A DNA stretch of 64,000 nucleotides from JAPPOI01 sp028818055 (lineage in GTDB: Bacteria; Pseudomonadota; Alphaproteobacteria; Rhodobacterales; Rhodobacteraceae). This document shows positions 33,985 to 42,874 of this stretch, piece by piece. Under the pieces are notes generated by a model, which was given only the letters and a program-made list of their open reading frames with translations, was not told where the DNA came from and did no database searches. How positions within the stretch are numbered: position 1 is the stretch's first letter; the number at the start of each line of letters is the position of its first letter. The translations under genes and the position numbers were made by a program. The stretch spans positions 1,364,001 through 1,428,000 of the forward strand of contig OZ253954.1 in NCBI GenBank assembly GCA_965267405.1, in the 5' to 3' direction.

Positions 33985-35469
33985 TCAGACGGTCATGGTT
34001 GCTTGAACGGCGTTCTTCCACAATTGGTACTTTGCGTCGCGGACATCGTCCGCCATTGCTGGCTCAAATCGACGCTCCAACGCCCACGCTTCGGCAAAGC
34101 CTGCCTGATCAGGGTACATCCCCGCCTTCATCCCGGCCAACCACGCGGCGCCCAGCGCGGTGGTTTCCTGAACAACCGGCCGATCGACAGGGGCACCGAT
34201 AATGTCGCTTAGGAATTGCATGGTCCAGTCACTAACAGACATGCCACCATCGACCCGCAACACACCTTCAAGTGGGTCGGGAGAATCTGCTGTCATTGCC
34301 TCAAGCAGATCGCGCGTTTGGTATCCGACGCTTTCCAGCGCGGCCTTGGCAAACTCTGCCGGACCCGAGTTTCTGGTAAGCCCAAAGATTGCTCCGCGAC
34401 TTTCCGGATTCCAGTATGGTGCACCGAGCCCTGTAAAAGCGGGCACCAACACGACTGACTGGGTATCGTCAGCAGCCTCGGCAAGGCCCTGGGTCTCGCT
34501 TGCTTCACGAATGATTTTCAAACCGTCACGTAGCCATTGAACGACCGCGCCCGCGATGAAAATTGACCCTTCCAGCGCATAAGTTGGCTTTCCATCCAGC
34601 TGATAGGCAATTGTCGTCAACAGCCGGTTTCTCGATCTGATGGGTGTGTCGCCCGTGTTCAGCAAGGCGAAACATCCGGTGCCGTAGGTCGACTTCATCA
34701 TTCCCGGTTCGAAGCACGCCTGACCAACCGTCGCCGCCTGCTGGTCACCTGCAACGCCCAAAATCGGAATGGGTCGACCAAAGAGATCAGAACGAGTTTC
34801 GCCAAAGTCGCCGGCGCTGTCGCGAACCTCTGGTAGCATCTCCATTGGAATGCCCAGCAATTCGCAGATCGTGCTGGACCACGCGCCCTTCTCGATGTCG
34901 TACAACATCGTGCGACAGGCATTTGTGGCATCGGTAGCGTGCACTGTCCCGCCGGAAAGTTTCCAGATGATGTATGTATCGACAGTTCCAAAAAGGATCT
35001 CGCCGTTCGCAGCGCGTTCACGGGAGCCGGGATTCTGATCAAGGATCCATTTCAGCTTGGTCGACGAGAAATACGGGTCGAAAAGCAGACCCGTCTTTGC
35101 GGTGATCGTTTCTTCATGACCCGCGGCTCGCATTTCAGCGCAGTAATCAGCTGTCCGTCGATCCTGCCAAACGATCGCGTTGTGAAGTGGTTCTCCGGTT
35201 TTTTTGTCCCAAACGACAGTTGTTTCACGTTGGTTCGTGATGCCGATGGCCGCGATATCATCAACAGAAGCCGCAATCTTTTCTATCGCAGCCCGGCATG
35301 TGGCTGCGACCGTCGACCAGAGATCGGACGGATCGTGTTCAACCCAACCACTGGCTGGATAGTGTTGGGGAAACTCTTCCTGCGCGACTGAAACAATCTT
35401 CATCGAGGCATCAAACAAAATCGCCCGGCTTGAAGTTGTTCCCTGATCGATGGCCATGACGTACTTCAT
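33985..35469 (-). CDS. glpK: Glycerol kinase
   Basis: A 494-aa FGGY kinase that makes sn-glycerol-3-phosphate from glycerol and ATP. AIDQGTTSSRAILFD is the N-terminal ATP motif, GWVEHDP and WQDRRTADYC are glycerol kinase signatures, followed by YFSSTKLKWILDQ, DTYIIWKLSGG, GVAGDQQAATVGQACFEPG, TYGTGCF and ETTALGAAWLAGMKAG. The ATG at 35469 has GGAGG 6 nt upstream, better than a TTG one codon earlier. It lies 33 nt downstream of glpD and is probably co-transcribed with it, under divergent GlpR. Confidence 0.97.
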   Translation of the reverse strand: MKYVMAIDQGTTSSRAILFDASMKIVSVAQEEFPQHYPASGWVEHDPSDLWSTVAATCRAAIEKIAASVDDIAAIGITNQRETTVVWDKKTGEPLHNAIVWQDRRTADYCAEMRAAGHEETITAKTGLLFDPYFSSTKLKWILDQNPGSRERAANGEILFGTVDTYIIWKLSGGTVHATDATNACRTMLYDIEKGAWSSTICELLGIPMEMLPEVRDSAGDFGETRSDLFGRPIPILGVAGDQQAATVGQACFEPGMMKSTYGTGCFALLNTGDTPIRSRNRLLTTIAYQLDGKPTYALEGSIFIAGAVVQWLRDGLKIIREASETQGLAEAADDTQSVVLVPAFTGLGAPYWNPESRGAIFGLTRNSGPAEFAKAALESVGYQTRDLLEAMTADSPDPLEGVLRVDGGMSVSDWTMQFLSDIIGAPVDRPVVQETTALGAAWLAGMKAGMYPDQAGFAEAWALERRFEPAMADDVRDAKYQLWKNAVQATMTV

Positions 35470-35502
35470 CAAGAACCTCCCTTAGTTCCCCGATTCTAAC
35501 GC

Positions 35503-37077
35503 TCAGTTAATCAGATCGGGGAGTGTTGAATTTATGATTTCATCGAGCATCTCGATGTCGCTTTTGCTCATGCGTAGTCCAAGTTTGCTTCGCCGCCAAA
35601 CGATATCATCGGCAGTCCTGGCGTACTCTTTCGACATTAACCAGTGGACTTCCGCCGAGGTTAAGGTTGCACCGAAGTTCCCACCAAGTTCGTCGCGCAT
35701 CTCCGCATCGCCGAGAATGTTCCATGCATCGGTGCCATAAGCCCGAACCATGCGACGCGCCCAAGCCTCATCCAAAAACGGATATTCAGCGGCGAGTTGG
35801 GCAACCAAATCGTCGAAAGCATCGACTGCAAAATCTCCACCTGGCAATGGAACGCGTGCGGTCCAGTTTTTCCCTGCTTCAGGAAAATGGGGCGCGAGTT
35901 TCTCAAAGGCCTGCTCGGCAAGCTTACGATAGGTTGTGATTTTGCCACCAAACACGCTCAGGATCGGCGCGCCATTTGTGTCTAACGAAAGAACGTAGTC
36001 ACGCGTCGCCGCAGTCGCCGATTTTGCCCCGTCATCATAAAGCGGGCGCACACCTGAATACGTCCAAACAATATCGTCGCGGGAAATGTCGCGCTTGAAA
36101 TACTGGTTTGCAAAATCGATCAGGTAGTCAGCCTCGGCCGCCGTGCATTTTGCGTCAGATGGATTGCCATCGAATTCCCTGTCCGTTGTACCGATCAATG
36201 TGAAATCGGTCTCGTAAGGAATGGCAAAGATGATCCGACCATCCTGGCCCTGAAAGAAGTAGCATTTGCCGTGGTCGAAAAGGCTTCGGGTAACGATATG
36301 GCTGCCTTGGACTAATCGAATACCCTCGGAAGAGTTCAGCCCTGCGACGCCTTTGACGATTTCTTCGACCCATGGCCCGCCAGCATTCACGATGGATCGG
36401 GCCATATGAGTATCGCGCGCGCCGGTCATCTGATTTTCGGTCTCGATGACCCAAAGATCCCCTTCCCTTCTTGCGGAAAGCACCTTGGTTCGGACAAGAA
36501 TTGTTGCTCCGCGCTCCTCGGCATCTCGCGCATTCAAAACGACAAGCCGTGAGTCTTCGACCCAACAATCTGAGTACTCAAACGCACGAAGAAACCGATC
36601 ATCCAATGGCTCCCCAACAGGATCGGTTTCCAAGTTGAGCGTTTTTGTTGCTGGAAGAATCTTTCGACCGCCGAGGTGGTCATAGAAAAACAAACCAATG
36701 CGGATCATCCAGGCTGGTCGTCTTCCTTTCATCCACGGCATGAAGCGGTTCAACAAACGCGATGCCGGTGTCGTCGTCTCGAACCGCATGTCCTTGTGAT
36801 ATGGCAACACAAAACGCATGGGCCACGAAATATGCGGCATCGCTGTCAGAAGAGTTTCGCGCTCAATCAACGCTTTGCGGACAAGATCAACTTCGAAGTA
36901 CTCAAGATAGCGAAGCCCGCCATGGAACAGCTTGGTCGACGCCGAGGATGTTGCCGAGGCCAAATCATTCATTTCGGCCAAGGTGACTTTCAATCCACGT
37001 CCTTGGGCATCGCGTGCGATGCCGGTGCCGTTGATGCCGCCTCCGATGACGAAGATATCGCTGATGTTGTCTGACAT
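35503..37077 (-). CDS. glpD: Aerobic glycerol-3-phosphate dehydrogenase
   Basis: A 524-aa FAD enzyme that oxidises sn-glycerol-3-phosphate to dihydroxyacetone phosphate at the inner membrane and feeds electrons to quinone. The FAD motif IFVIGGGINGTGIARDAQGRG is at residues 8-28, SSASTKLFHGGLRYLEYFE and YSGVRPLYDDG are family signatures, and the C-terminal DAO_C domain has VHWLMSKEYARTADDIVWRRSKLGL. It is the first gene of the glpD-glpK unit. Its promoter region (37078-37267) faces glpR and contains an inverted repeat suited to GlpR. Confidence 0.97.
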   Translation of the reverse strand: MSDNISDIFVIGGGINGTGIARDAQGRGLKVTLAEMNDLASATSSASTKLFHGGLRYLEYFEVDLVRKALIERETLLTAMPHISWPMRFVLPYHKDMRFETTTPASRLLNRFMPWMKGRRPAWMIRIGLFFYDHLGGRKILPATKTLNLETDPVGEPLDDRFLRAFEYSDCWVEDSRLVVLNARDAEERGATILVRTKVLSARREGDLWVIETENQMTGARDTHMARSIVNAGGPWVEEIVKGVAGLNSSEGIRLVQGSHIVTRSLFDHGKCYFFQGQDGRIIFAIPYETDFTLIGTTDREFDGNPSDAKCTAAEADYLIDFANQYFKRDISRDDIVWTYSGVRPLYDDGAKSATAATRDYVLSLDTNGAPILSVFGGKITTYRKLAEQAFEKLAPHFPEAGKNWTARVPLPGGDFAVDAFDDLVAQLAAEYPFLDEAWARRMVRAYGTDAWNILGDAEMRDELGGNFGATLTSAEVHWLMSKEYARTADDIVWRRSKLGLRMSKSDIEMLDEIINSTLPDLIN

Positions 37078-37214
37078 TGCGGTTCCCTACGCCCGCGCGA
37101 TTTGCGCAGGATTTTTTCGCTCATGTTCTTTATCATCAACCATCGTTACGAACAACGTGAGACAACAGTGGAAAAAAGAGAAAAGCGAAAGTGCATTCGC
37201 ATGAACTTGTGCTG

Positions 37215-37255
37215 ACATGTTCGCTTTTTTCGTTTAATGAGCAACGCGAACATGT
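37215..37255. promoter_or_regulatory. GlpR-type inverted repeat between glpD and glpR
   Basis: ACATGTTCGC (37215-37224) and GCGAACATGT (37246-37255) are exact reverse complements 21 nt apart, in the 190-nt divergent glpD/glpR intergenic region and immediately before the glpR start. They match the ATGTTCG/CGAACAT half-sites known for GlpR operators. Binding would repress both directions and be relieved by glycerol-3-phosphate. Confidence 0.7.
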
Positions 37256-37267
37256 TGGGGTTTCTTC

Positions 37268-38032
37268 ATGGAGAATATCAGGCTGGGCGAAATCATGTCG
37301 ATGGTTCGACGTGATGGGAAAGTGACAACAGATTCGATAGCCGAAAGGTTCGGGGTCACTGTCCAAACAGCGCGCCGCGACTTGGGAACTCTCTGCGATA
37401 CAGGCCAGCTTACCCGCGTCTATGGCGGAGCGGTCCTGCCATCGGGAACACGAAATGTTCGCCATGATGATCGACAAACCCTGAACGCTGTAGCCAAAGC
37501 TGGCATTGCCGCAGTTCTGGCAGATCGCATCCCGGATGGCGCCTCAGTTTTCATCGACATTGGCACTTCCTTGGAAGCCGTTGCACGTGCACTTTCGGAA
37601 CATCGAAATCTGATGGTCGTCACCAACAACCTTCATGCCGCCTCTTCTTTGGCCCAAACGGACGAAATCGAGGTTATTGTGGCAGGAGGTGTGCTCAGGT
37701 CGTCCGATGGCGGACTGGTTGGGGAAAGTGCCGCCGAGTTTCTAAGGCAATTCCGCACCGACTTCGCGCTCTTTGGCGCCTCGGCGCTCAGCCAAAGTGG
37801 GGATGCGCTGGATTACGACTATCGCGAAGTCAAAGTAGCCCAGACTGTAATGTCACTCGCGCGTCAAAGTGTTCTCGTGGCGGATCACTCGAAGTTCAAT
37901 CGATCGGCTCCGGTGCGCATAGCGGCTATCTCGGACTTTGACATGTTCGTAACCGACACTCAGCCACCTGAAGGCATTGCTGAAGAATGCCAGTTGCACG
38001 GGTGCGAAATCCTGATTGGGACCGGTCGGTAA
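37268..38032 (+). CDS. glpR: DeoR-family repressor, glycerol-3-phosphate regulon
   Basis: A 254-aa DeoR-type regulator. Residues 1-60 form the helix-turn-helix (EIMSMVRRDGKVTTDSIAERFGVTVQTARRDL), and residues 75-235 form the DeoRC phosphosugar-binding domain with DGASVFIDIGTSLEAVARAL, VVTNNLHAA, GGVLRSSDGGLVGESA, ADHSKFNRSAPVRIA. Its position divergent from glpD-glpK identifies it as GlpR, with glycerol-3-phosphate as inducer. An inverted repeat with GlpR-like half-sites lies directly upstream, so it probably controls itself too. Confidence 0.9.
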   Translation: MENIRLGEIMSMVRRDGKVTTDSIAERFGVTVQTARRDLGTLCDTGQLTRVYGGAVLPSGTRNVRHDDRQTLNAVAKAGIAAVLADRIPDGASVFIDIGTSLEAVARALSEHRNLMVVTNNLHAASSLAQTDEIEVIVAGGVLRSSDGGLVGESAAEFLRQFRTDFALFGASALSQSGDALDYDYREVKVAQTVMSLARQSVLVADHSKFNRSAPVRIAAISDFDMFVTDTQPPEGIAEECQLHGCEILIGTGR

Positions 38033-38095
38033 ATTGTCACGTGAAATTTCCGAATGAGAGGTTACCATTAAGGCATTAGGTTTGGAGGAATTGGG

Positions 38096-38929
38096 ATGCG
38101 CGGTTTTTTTCTGTTTGCTGTTACCATTATCCTGGCAACGTCCACTAACGCTCAAGAACGTCGGCCCAGTCATTGCTTTGCCATTGCAGATGCCACGCCC
38201 GGCATCGCCTACATTCAGAAAGCCAGTTGGCAAACACCGCCCGAAGACGAGTTCACCGTCCGAATCCGGTACATTGATCATTCGATGTACTTGATACAAT
38301 CGAGCGGAGGATTGAACGCCGTCACCGACTATACCGGGTTCGTCGGAGCTTTGGAGTTCAAGCCCGACGTGGTGACTATGAACAACGCACATTCAAGCCA
38401 CTGGACTCCGATGCCGGATCCCGACATTCCACATGTGCTGGAAGGCTGGAGACAGAACGGCGAACCGGCAGACTATTATCTGGACCTTGATGAAATGCTG
38501 GTCCGCAATGTCACCACCGACATTCGAAACTCCTTTGATGGCAGCGAACGCATCAAGGACAATAACTCGATTTTCATATTTGAAGTGGCAGGTCTGTGTA
38601 TTGGCCACCTTGGCCACCTTCATCACGAACCGACCGAGCAGCACTACGCTGCTCTTGGGAGAGTTGATGTAGTTATGGCCGCTGTCGATGGTGGCCTGAC
38701 CGTCGACACTGCGACCATGACGCGTATCGTCAAACGCCTCAGATCTTCAATTGTCTTGCCCATGCATTGGCGCTCGAATTTCTCGTTGGAAGGCTTTCTT
38801 GACGGGGTATCGGATGAGTTTTTGATCCAGCGGCCGGGTGTCAGTGAGATGGAGGTTTCGCTGCGAACCCTCCCCAGCCGACCGACCGTGATTGTTTTGG
38901 AACCACGTTTCCTGTCTCGGGATGATTGA
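38096..38929 (+). CDS. Exported MBL-fold metallohydrolase-like protein
   Basis: A 277-aa protein with a signal peptide (GFFLFAVTIILATSTNA) and a metallo-beta-lactamase fold resembling the UlaG/Lactamase_B_3 group: RIRYIDHSMYLI, VTMNNAHSSHWTPMPDP, LCIGHLGHLHHEP and the C-terminal LPMHW. The first metal motif, normally HxHxDH, reads NAHSSHW, so metal binding or catalysis may differ from classical members. It is predicted periplasmic; substrate is unknown. It lies in line with the FAD oxidase, 32 nt apart. The starting ATG has GGAGGAATTGGG upstream. Confidence 0.72.
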   Translation: MRGFFLFAVTIILATSTNAQERRPSHCFAIADATPGIAYIQKASWQTPPEDEFTVRIRYIDHSMYLIQSSGGLNAVTDYTGFVGALEFKPDVVTMNNAHSSHWTPMPDPDIPHVLEGWRQNGEPADYYLDLDEMLVRNVTTDIRNSFDGSERIKDNNSIFIFEVAGLCIGHLGHLHHEPTEQHYAALGRVDVVMAAVDGGLTVDTATMTRIVKRLRSSIVLPMHWRSNFSLEGFLDGVSDEFLIQRPGVSEMEVSLRTLPSRPTVIVLEPRFLSRDD

Positions 38930-38961
38930 CACCCTGCTTTGAGCGCGACACGTTCGCGCTC

Positions 38962-40377
38962 ATGCTAAATTCCTTCGATCAAAGACTGGCGGAAAAATTT
39001 GAGGCTGCTTGCCCAAATGTTCGGCTGAAGAAAGCCTCAGAGAATTACCTGGAAGAACCTCGTGGTAAGTTTCACGGCACGTCAGTTTTTGTGGCGTCTC
39101 CTGCATCGACAGAAGATGTTGCTGCGGTCATTCAATTTGCGGCAGCGGAGGAATTCGGAATTGTTCCTTATGGTGGAGGAACGGGATTGGTTGGCGGTCA
39201 GGTTGCGCAGTCATCGGCTGCGCCACTTCTTCTATCCCTCGAAAGAATGTCGTCGATCCGAAACGTCTATCCAGAAGAACGAGCTTTGATCGCAGACGCC
39301 GGCTGCACGATCGAAAAACTGCAACAAACTGCTGCGCAAAATGGCCTGTTGTTCCCCCTCAGTTATGCATCGAAAGGAACAGCAACAATCGGTGCGGGTC
39401 TCTCTGTCAATTCAGGTGGCTTGAATGTCTTGCGCTATGGAATGGCGCGCAATCTCTGCCTGGGCATTGAAGCGGTTCTCCCTAACGGCTCCATTTACAA
39501 TGGGCTGCGGCGGCTGCGCAAAGATAATACCGGCTACGATCTTCGAAATCTTCTCATTGGGTCGGAAGGTACATTGGGGATCATTACCGGTGCGGCCGTA
39601 AGTTTGGCGCCACTACCTTCGAACACTTCGGTTGCCTTCATATCTGTGACCTCTCCTCAGGCAGCGTTGACATTGCTCGCCATGCTTCAAGACCGCGCAG
39701 GCGAGGTTGTCTCTGCGTACGAACTTTTGGCGGGCAATGGACTGACGTTCCTTGCCGAAACGCACCCGTCCACGCGACAGCCATTCACCGAACCGCCCGA
39801 CTGGAGTGTCTTGGTGGAAGTTGGGACAGGAACCTCAACCGACGCGGCAGCAACTTTAGAAGAATGGTTTGTCGAAGGTTTCGAGCGTGGCTTGATCACC
39901 GATGGTCTGGTTGCTTCCAGCGAGAAACAAAAGGATGAGTTTTGGGCAGTTCGGGAAACATTGCCCGAAGCCAACCGTACAATTGGCGCTGTAGCCAGCC
40001 ACGACATTTCGTTGCCGTTGTCAGAGATTCCCGATTTCATTGACGAAGCTGATGCCGCAATTCACGAATTAAGCCCCGAGATCCGAATCAATGCCTTCGG
40101 GCATCTGGGGGACGGTAACCTGCATTACAATGCCTTTCCTCCAACGGGCGCATCAGCCTCCGAATTCCGGCATCTGAGTGCCGACATTACTCAACGGGTT
40201 CTTGACCTGGTGGCGGCGCGAGACGGAAGTTTCAGTGCGGAACATGGGATTGGTCGGCTAAAACGTGAAGATCTTGTTCGCTATGGTGACCCCACTAAGC
40301 TTGAAGCGATGCGAACGATAAAGGCTGCCTTGGATCCGAAAGGGATTATGAATCCCGGCGCAGTCTTCGCTGACTAA
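38962..40377 (+). CDS. FAD-binding oxidase, GlcD/D-2-hydroxyacid dehydrogenase type
   Basis: A protein of about 471 aa of the vanillyl-alcohol oxidase superfamily. The PCMH FAD domain has VASPASTEDVAAVIQFA, VPYGGGTGLVGGQ, GATIG-like KGTATIGAGLSVNSGG and GSEGTLGIITGAAVSLAP; the C-terminal domain has FGHLGDGNLHYNAFPP and SAEHGIGRLKREDL...LDPKGIMNPG. Members oxidise D-lactate, glycolate or D-2-hydroxyglutarate. The specific substrate is not clear. ATG 38962 is preferred over TTG 38926, which would overlap the preceding gene. It probably shares a transcript with the exported MBL protein. Confidence 0.88.
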   Translation: MLNSFDQRLAEKFEAACPNVRLKKASENYLEEPRGKFHGTSVFVASPASTEDVAAVIQFAAAEEFGIVPYGGGTGLVGGQVAQSSAAPLLLSLERMSSIRNVYPEERALIADAGCTIEKLQQTAAQNGLLFPLSYASKGTATIGAGLSVNSGGLNVLRYGMARNLCLGIEAVLPNGSIYNGLRRLRKDNTGYDLRNLLIGSEGTLGIITGAAVSLAPLPSNTSVAFISVTSPQAALTLLAMLQDRAGEVVSAYELLAGNGLTFLAETHPSTRQPFTEPPDWSVLVEVGTGTSTDAAATLEEWFVEGFERGLITDGLVASSEKQKDEFWAVRETLPEANRTIGAVASHDISLPLSEIPDFIDEADAAIHELSPEIRINAFGHLGDGNLHYNAFPPTGASASEFRHLSADITQRVLDLVAARDGSFSAEHGIGRLKREDLVRYGDPTKLEAMRTIKAALDPKGIMNPGAVFAD

Positions 40378-40546
40378 CACTCAAAACCAAAGCCCGTAAT
40401 CACCTTCAGCGCACGACATGCCCCATGGCATTCGGTTGCACGAGGTTTTCGAAAATTACAAAATGTTGGGGTCAGCATGAGCAAAACAACAAGACTCGTC
40501 GCAAAATTCACACAATTAATACTGGATTTTCATTTCCATTTACTTT

Positions 40547-40563
40547 ACTAATGGCGCATTAGT
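40547..40563. promoter_or_regulatory. Palindrome upstream of XRE regulator
   Basis: ACTAATG (40547-40553), GCG, CATTAGT (40557-40563): a perfect 7-bp inverted repeat about 42-58 nt upstream of the regulator's start, in a 227-nt AT-rich gap that holds no gene. It is a good candidate for an autoregulatory operator. Confidence 0.5.
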
Positions 40564-40604
40564 TTTGGTTATGCACAGTACGAGTAAAGAAACAGGTGGG
40601 CAGA

Positions 40605-40985
40605 ATGCAAAATCCGATCGACGTTCATGTCGGCAAAAGAATTCGCCGCAGACGATGGCTTGAAGGCATGTCGCAGCAGCAACTCGCAGAAAAAGTGGGT
40701 GTGAAGTTCCAGCAAATTCAGAAGTATGAAACGGCGATGAACCGCGTTTCTGCTTCGAGGCTTTGGAATATCTCCGAAGCGCAGGGTGTGTCTGTCGCGT
40801 ACTACTTCATGGGTGTTCATGACGACGAAGCCGAACTCGATAACAGTTCAGAGGAAGATCTGAACGACGAGGCGCTTGTGAAAGAGAAAGAGGCATTCTC
40901 GCTTCTACGTTCTTACTTCTCGATCCCAGACTCGCAAAGACGCCGGCTTTTGGATTTGGCGCACGCGTTAGGCAAGCTTGACTAA
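40605..40985 (+). CDS. XRE-family transcriptional regulator
   Basis: A 126-aa regulator with an N-terminal HTH_3 domain (residues 7-65): VGKRIRRRRWLEGMSQQQLAEKVGVKFQQIQKYETAMNRVSASRLWNIS, of the SinR/Cro type widespread in Rhodobacterales. The C-terminal half is acidic (DDDEAELDNSSEEDLNDEAL) then helical (FSIPDSQRRRLLDLAHALG), probably for dimerisation. Its targets are unknown. The ATG at 40605 gives the family-typical start QNPIDVHVGKRI; a GTG three codons earlier is possible. A palindrome lies in its upstream region. Confidence 0.85.
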   Translation: MQNPIDVHVGKRIRRRRWLEGMSQQQLAEKVGVKFQQIQKYETAMNRVSASRLWNISEAQGVSVAYYFMGVHDDEAELDNSSEEDLNDEALVKEKEAFSLLRSYFSIPDSQRRRLLDLAHALGKLD

Positions 40986-41103
40986 CGCGCGTGCAATCTA
41001 GGCAAATATCTCAATAGCGAAATGTATGAACGCTTGCTGCGATCGGGTGCGTGGGCCATCCATGTAGAGACTGTTCTGCTTCCCTTCGTTTCGAGCGAGC
41101 CAC

Positions 41104-42609
41104 GTGACAAATCATCTCTATGATCATCTGATTGCGCCCCACCATTCGAATGATGATGTCTTTCTTGAGTGCAGCGAGCGCGACCCGCTGACGTATCGCG
41201 AGTTCGTTCGCATGTCGGCGCGTCTTGCACACGTTCTTCGGGCATCGGGTTTCGATGTCGGCGACCGTATTGTCGTTCAGGCCCCAAAAACATTTGAGAT
41301 GGTCGCTCTTTATGCCGCAGCCCTTCAAGCTGGCGGTGTCTTCATGCCGCTCAATACCGCATACAAACGAGATGAGCTGGCGTACTTCATCGCCGACGCG
41401 CGGCCCAGTGTAATTGTGTGCGACCCGGCATCGGAAGTCACGATAGCGGAATTGGCGGAACCTTTAGGCGCAGCAGTTTTGACACTGGATGGTGATGGCT
41501 CAGGAAGTCTGACCGCAAATCTTGACGCGATGCCCGATGAGTTCGCCGCGGCAGACAGGACTGCACACGACCTTGCGGGGCTTCTTTATACTTCGGGAAC
41601 GACCGGGCGCTCGAAGGGTGCGATGATGTCGCACGATAACCTTCTTTCGAACGCCGTGTCTCTTGTCGAAGGTTGGCAAATCACCAAAAGCGACCGCCTT
41701 ATCCACGCGTTGCCCATCTTTCATACTCACGGATTATTTGTGGCGCTGAATACGGCGTTGCTTTCGGGGTTGCGGGTAAACTTCATGGCAAAGTTCGACC
41801 TTGATGCGATCATCGCGGCACTGCCAAATTCCACTCTGATGATGGGTGTCCCAACATTCTATACGAGGCTTTTGTCCGACGGGCGGCTCACAAAAGAACT
41901 GGTCGACGGCATGCGCCTGTTCATCTCTGGAAGTGCGCCTCTTTTGGCCGAAACCCATGTCGAGTTCACCGCTCGAACCGGGCATGCCATTCTTGAACGT
42001 TACGGCATGACTGAAACAAACATGATCACATCGAACCCATATGTCGGTGACCGCCGCGCCGGAACGGTCGGGATGCCGTTGCCTGGCGTTGAGATTGAAA
42101 TCACGGATCCCGAAACGGGCCAGCTGGTCAAAGACGATCAGGTTGGAATGATTGAGGTCCGCGGTCCCAATGTCTTCAAGGGCTACTGGGAGATGCCGGA
42201 AAAGACCGCAGAAGAACTTCGGGATACCGGGTTCTTCATCACGGGTGACTTGGGAAAGATCAGCGATGACGGATATCTTTCAATCGTCGGGCGTGCGAAA
42301 GATCTGATCATCACCGGCGGATACAACGTCTATCCCAAGGAGATCGAAGACGTTCTGAACGACGTCGATGGTGTAATTGAATCCGCAGTTGTCGGAATTC
42401 CGGATTTAGACTTTGGAGAGGCGATCGTTGCCGTCGTTGTTGTCGATACTGATGCCGATCGCGTTGCTGAACGGATCGACGATGCAATTACAGGCAGGCT
42501 TGCACGTTTCAAACATCCCCGACGCTACGAGTTTGTGGGTGAGCTTCCGCGGAACACGATGGGCAAAGTGCAGAAAAACGTGCTGCGCGAAAACTATTCG
42601 AGCGATTAG
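41104..42609 (+). CDS. matB: Malonyl-CoA synthetase / AMP-dependent acyl-CoA ligase
   Basis: A 501-aa ANL-family ligase. The P-loop is LLYTSGTTGRSKGAMM (near residue 160), followed by HALPIFHTHGLFVALNTALL, GSAPL, ERYGMTETNMITSNPY, GFFITGDLG and the C-terminal hinge KDLIITGGYNVYPKEIEDVL plus PRNTMGKVQKNVLR with the catalytic Lys. The sequence resembles MatB/RpMatB enzymes, which make malonyl-CoA or methylmalonyl-CoA from the free acid; no malonyl-CoA decarboxylase (matA) is visible nearby, so the substrate is inferred. The start GTG at 41104 lies in CACGTG. Confidence 0.85.
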   Translation: MTNHLYDHLIAPHHSNDDVFLECSERDPLTYREFVRMSARLAHVLRASGFDVGDRIVVQAPKTFEMVALYAAALQAGGVFMPLNTAYKRDELAYFIADARPSVIVCDPASEVTIAELAEPLGAAVLTLDGDGSGSLTANLDAMPDEFAAADRTAHDLAGLLYTSGTTGRSKGAMMSHDNLLSNAVSLVEGWQITKSDRLIHALPIFHTHGLFVALNTALLSGLRVNFMAKFDLDAIIAALPNSTLMMGVPTFYTRLLSDGRLTKELVDGMRLFISGSAPLLAETHVEFTARTGHAILERYGMTETNMITSNPYVGDRRAGTVGMPLPGVEIEITDPETGQLVKDDQVGMIEVRGPNVFKGYWEMPEKTAEELRDTGFFITGDLGKISDDGYLSIVGRAKDLIITGGYNVYPKEIEDVLNDVDGVIESAVVGIPDLDFGEAIVAVVVVDTDADRVAERIDDAITGRLARFKHPRRYEFVGELPRNTMGKVQKNVLRENYSSD

Positions 42610-42796
42610 CCTCAGGCCGCTCTTGAGCCGCCTTGCAGTTCTTTAATTGCCTTAGCTTGCTGGGAACATCACCACGAAATGCGCCTTGCGCGATGATGAC
42701 TCACTGTCTAAATGATCGCTGTGCAAAAGGACGACCTGGCTGCCGCCGAGATCGGGACCTTTTACACTGGTTTCAGGGCCGCCTAGGTCATGGAGC

Positions 42797-42872
42797 GCCG
42801 CTGTAGCTCAGATGGTAGAGCACGTCATTCGTAATGATGGGGTCGGGGGTTCGAGTCCCTTCAGCGGCACCA
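42797..42872 (+). tRNA. tRNA-Thr (anticodon CGT)
   Basis: A full cloverleaf of 76 nt: acceptor stem GCCGCTG/CAGCGGC (42797-42803 with 42862-42868), D-arm GCTC...GAGC, anticodon arm CGTCA-TTCGTAA-TGATG giving anticodon CGT, T-loop TTCGAGT, and encoded CCA at 42870-42872. The anticodon reads ACG, threonine. The two G-T pairs in the T-stem (GGGGG/CCCTT) are tolerated. It abuts a truncated gene on its 3' side. Confidence 0.96.
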
Positions 42873-42874
42873 AT

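Noticed and set aside
42610..42796. A small gene between matB and tRNA-Thr
   Set aside because: The gap holds no frame with a start site or protein-like composition.
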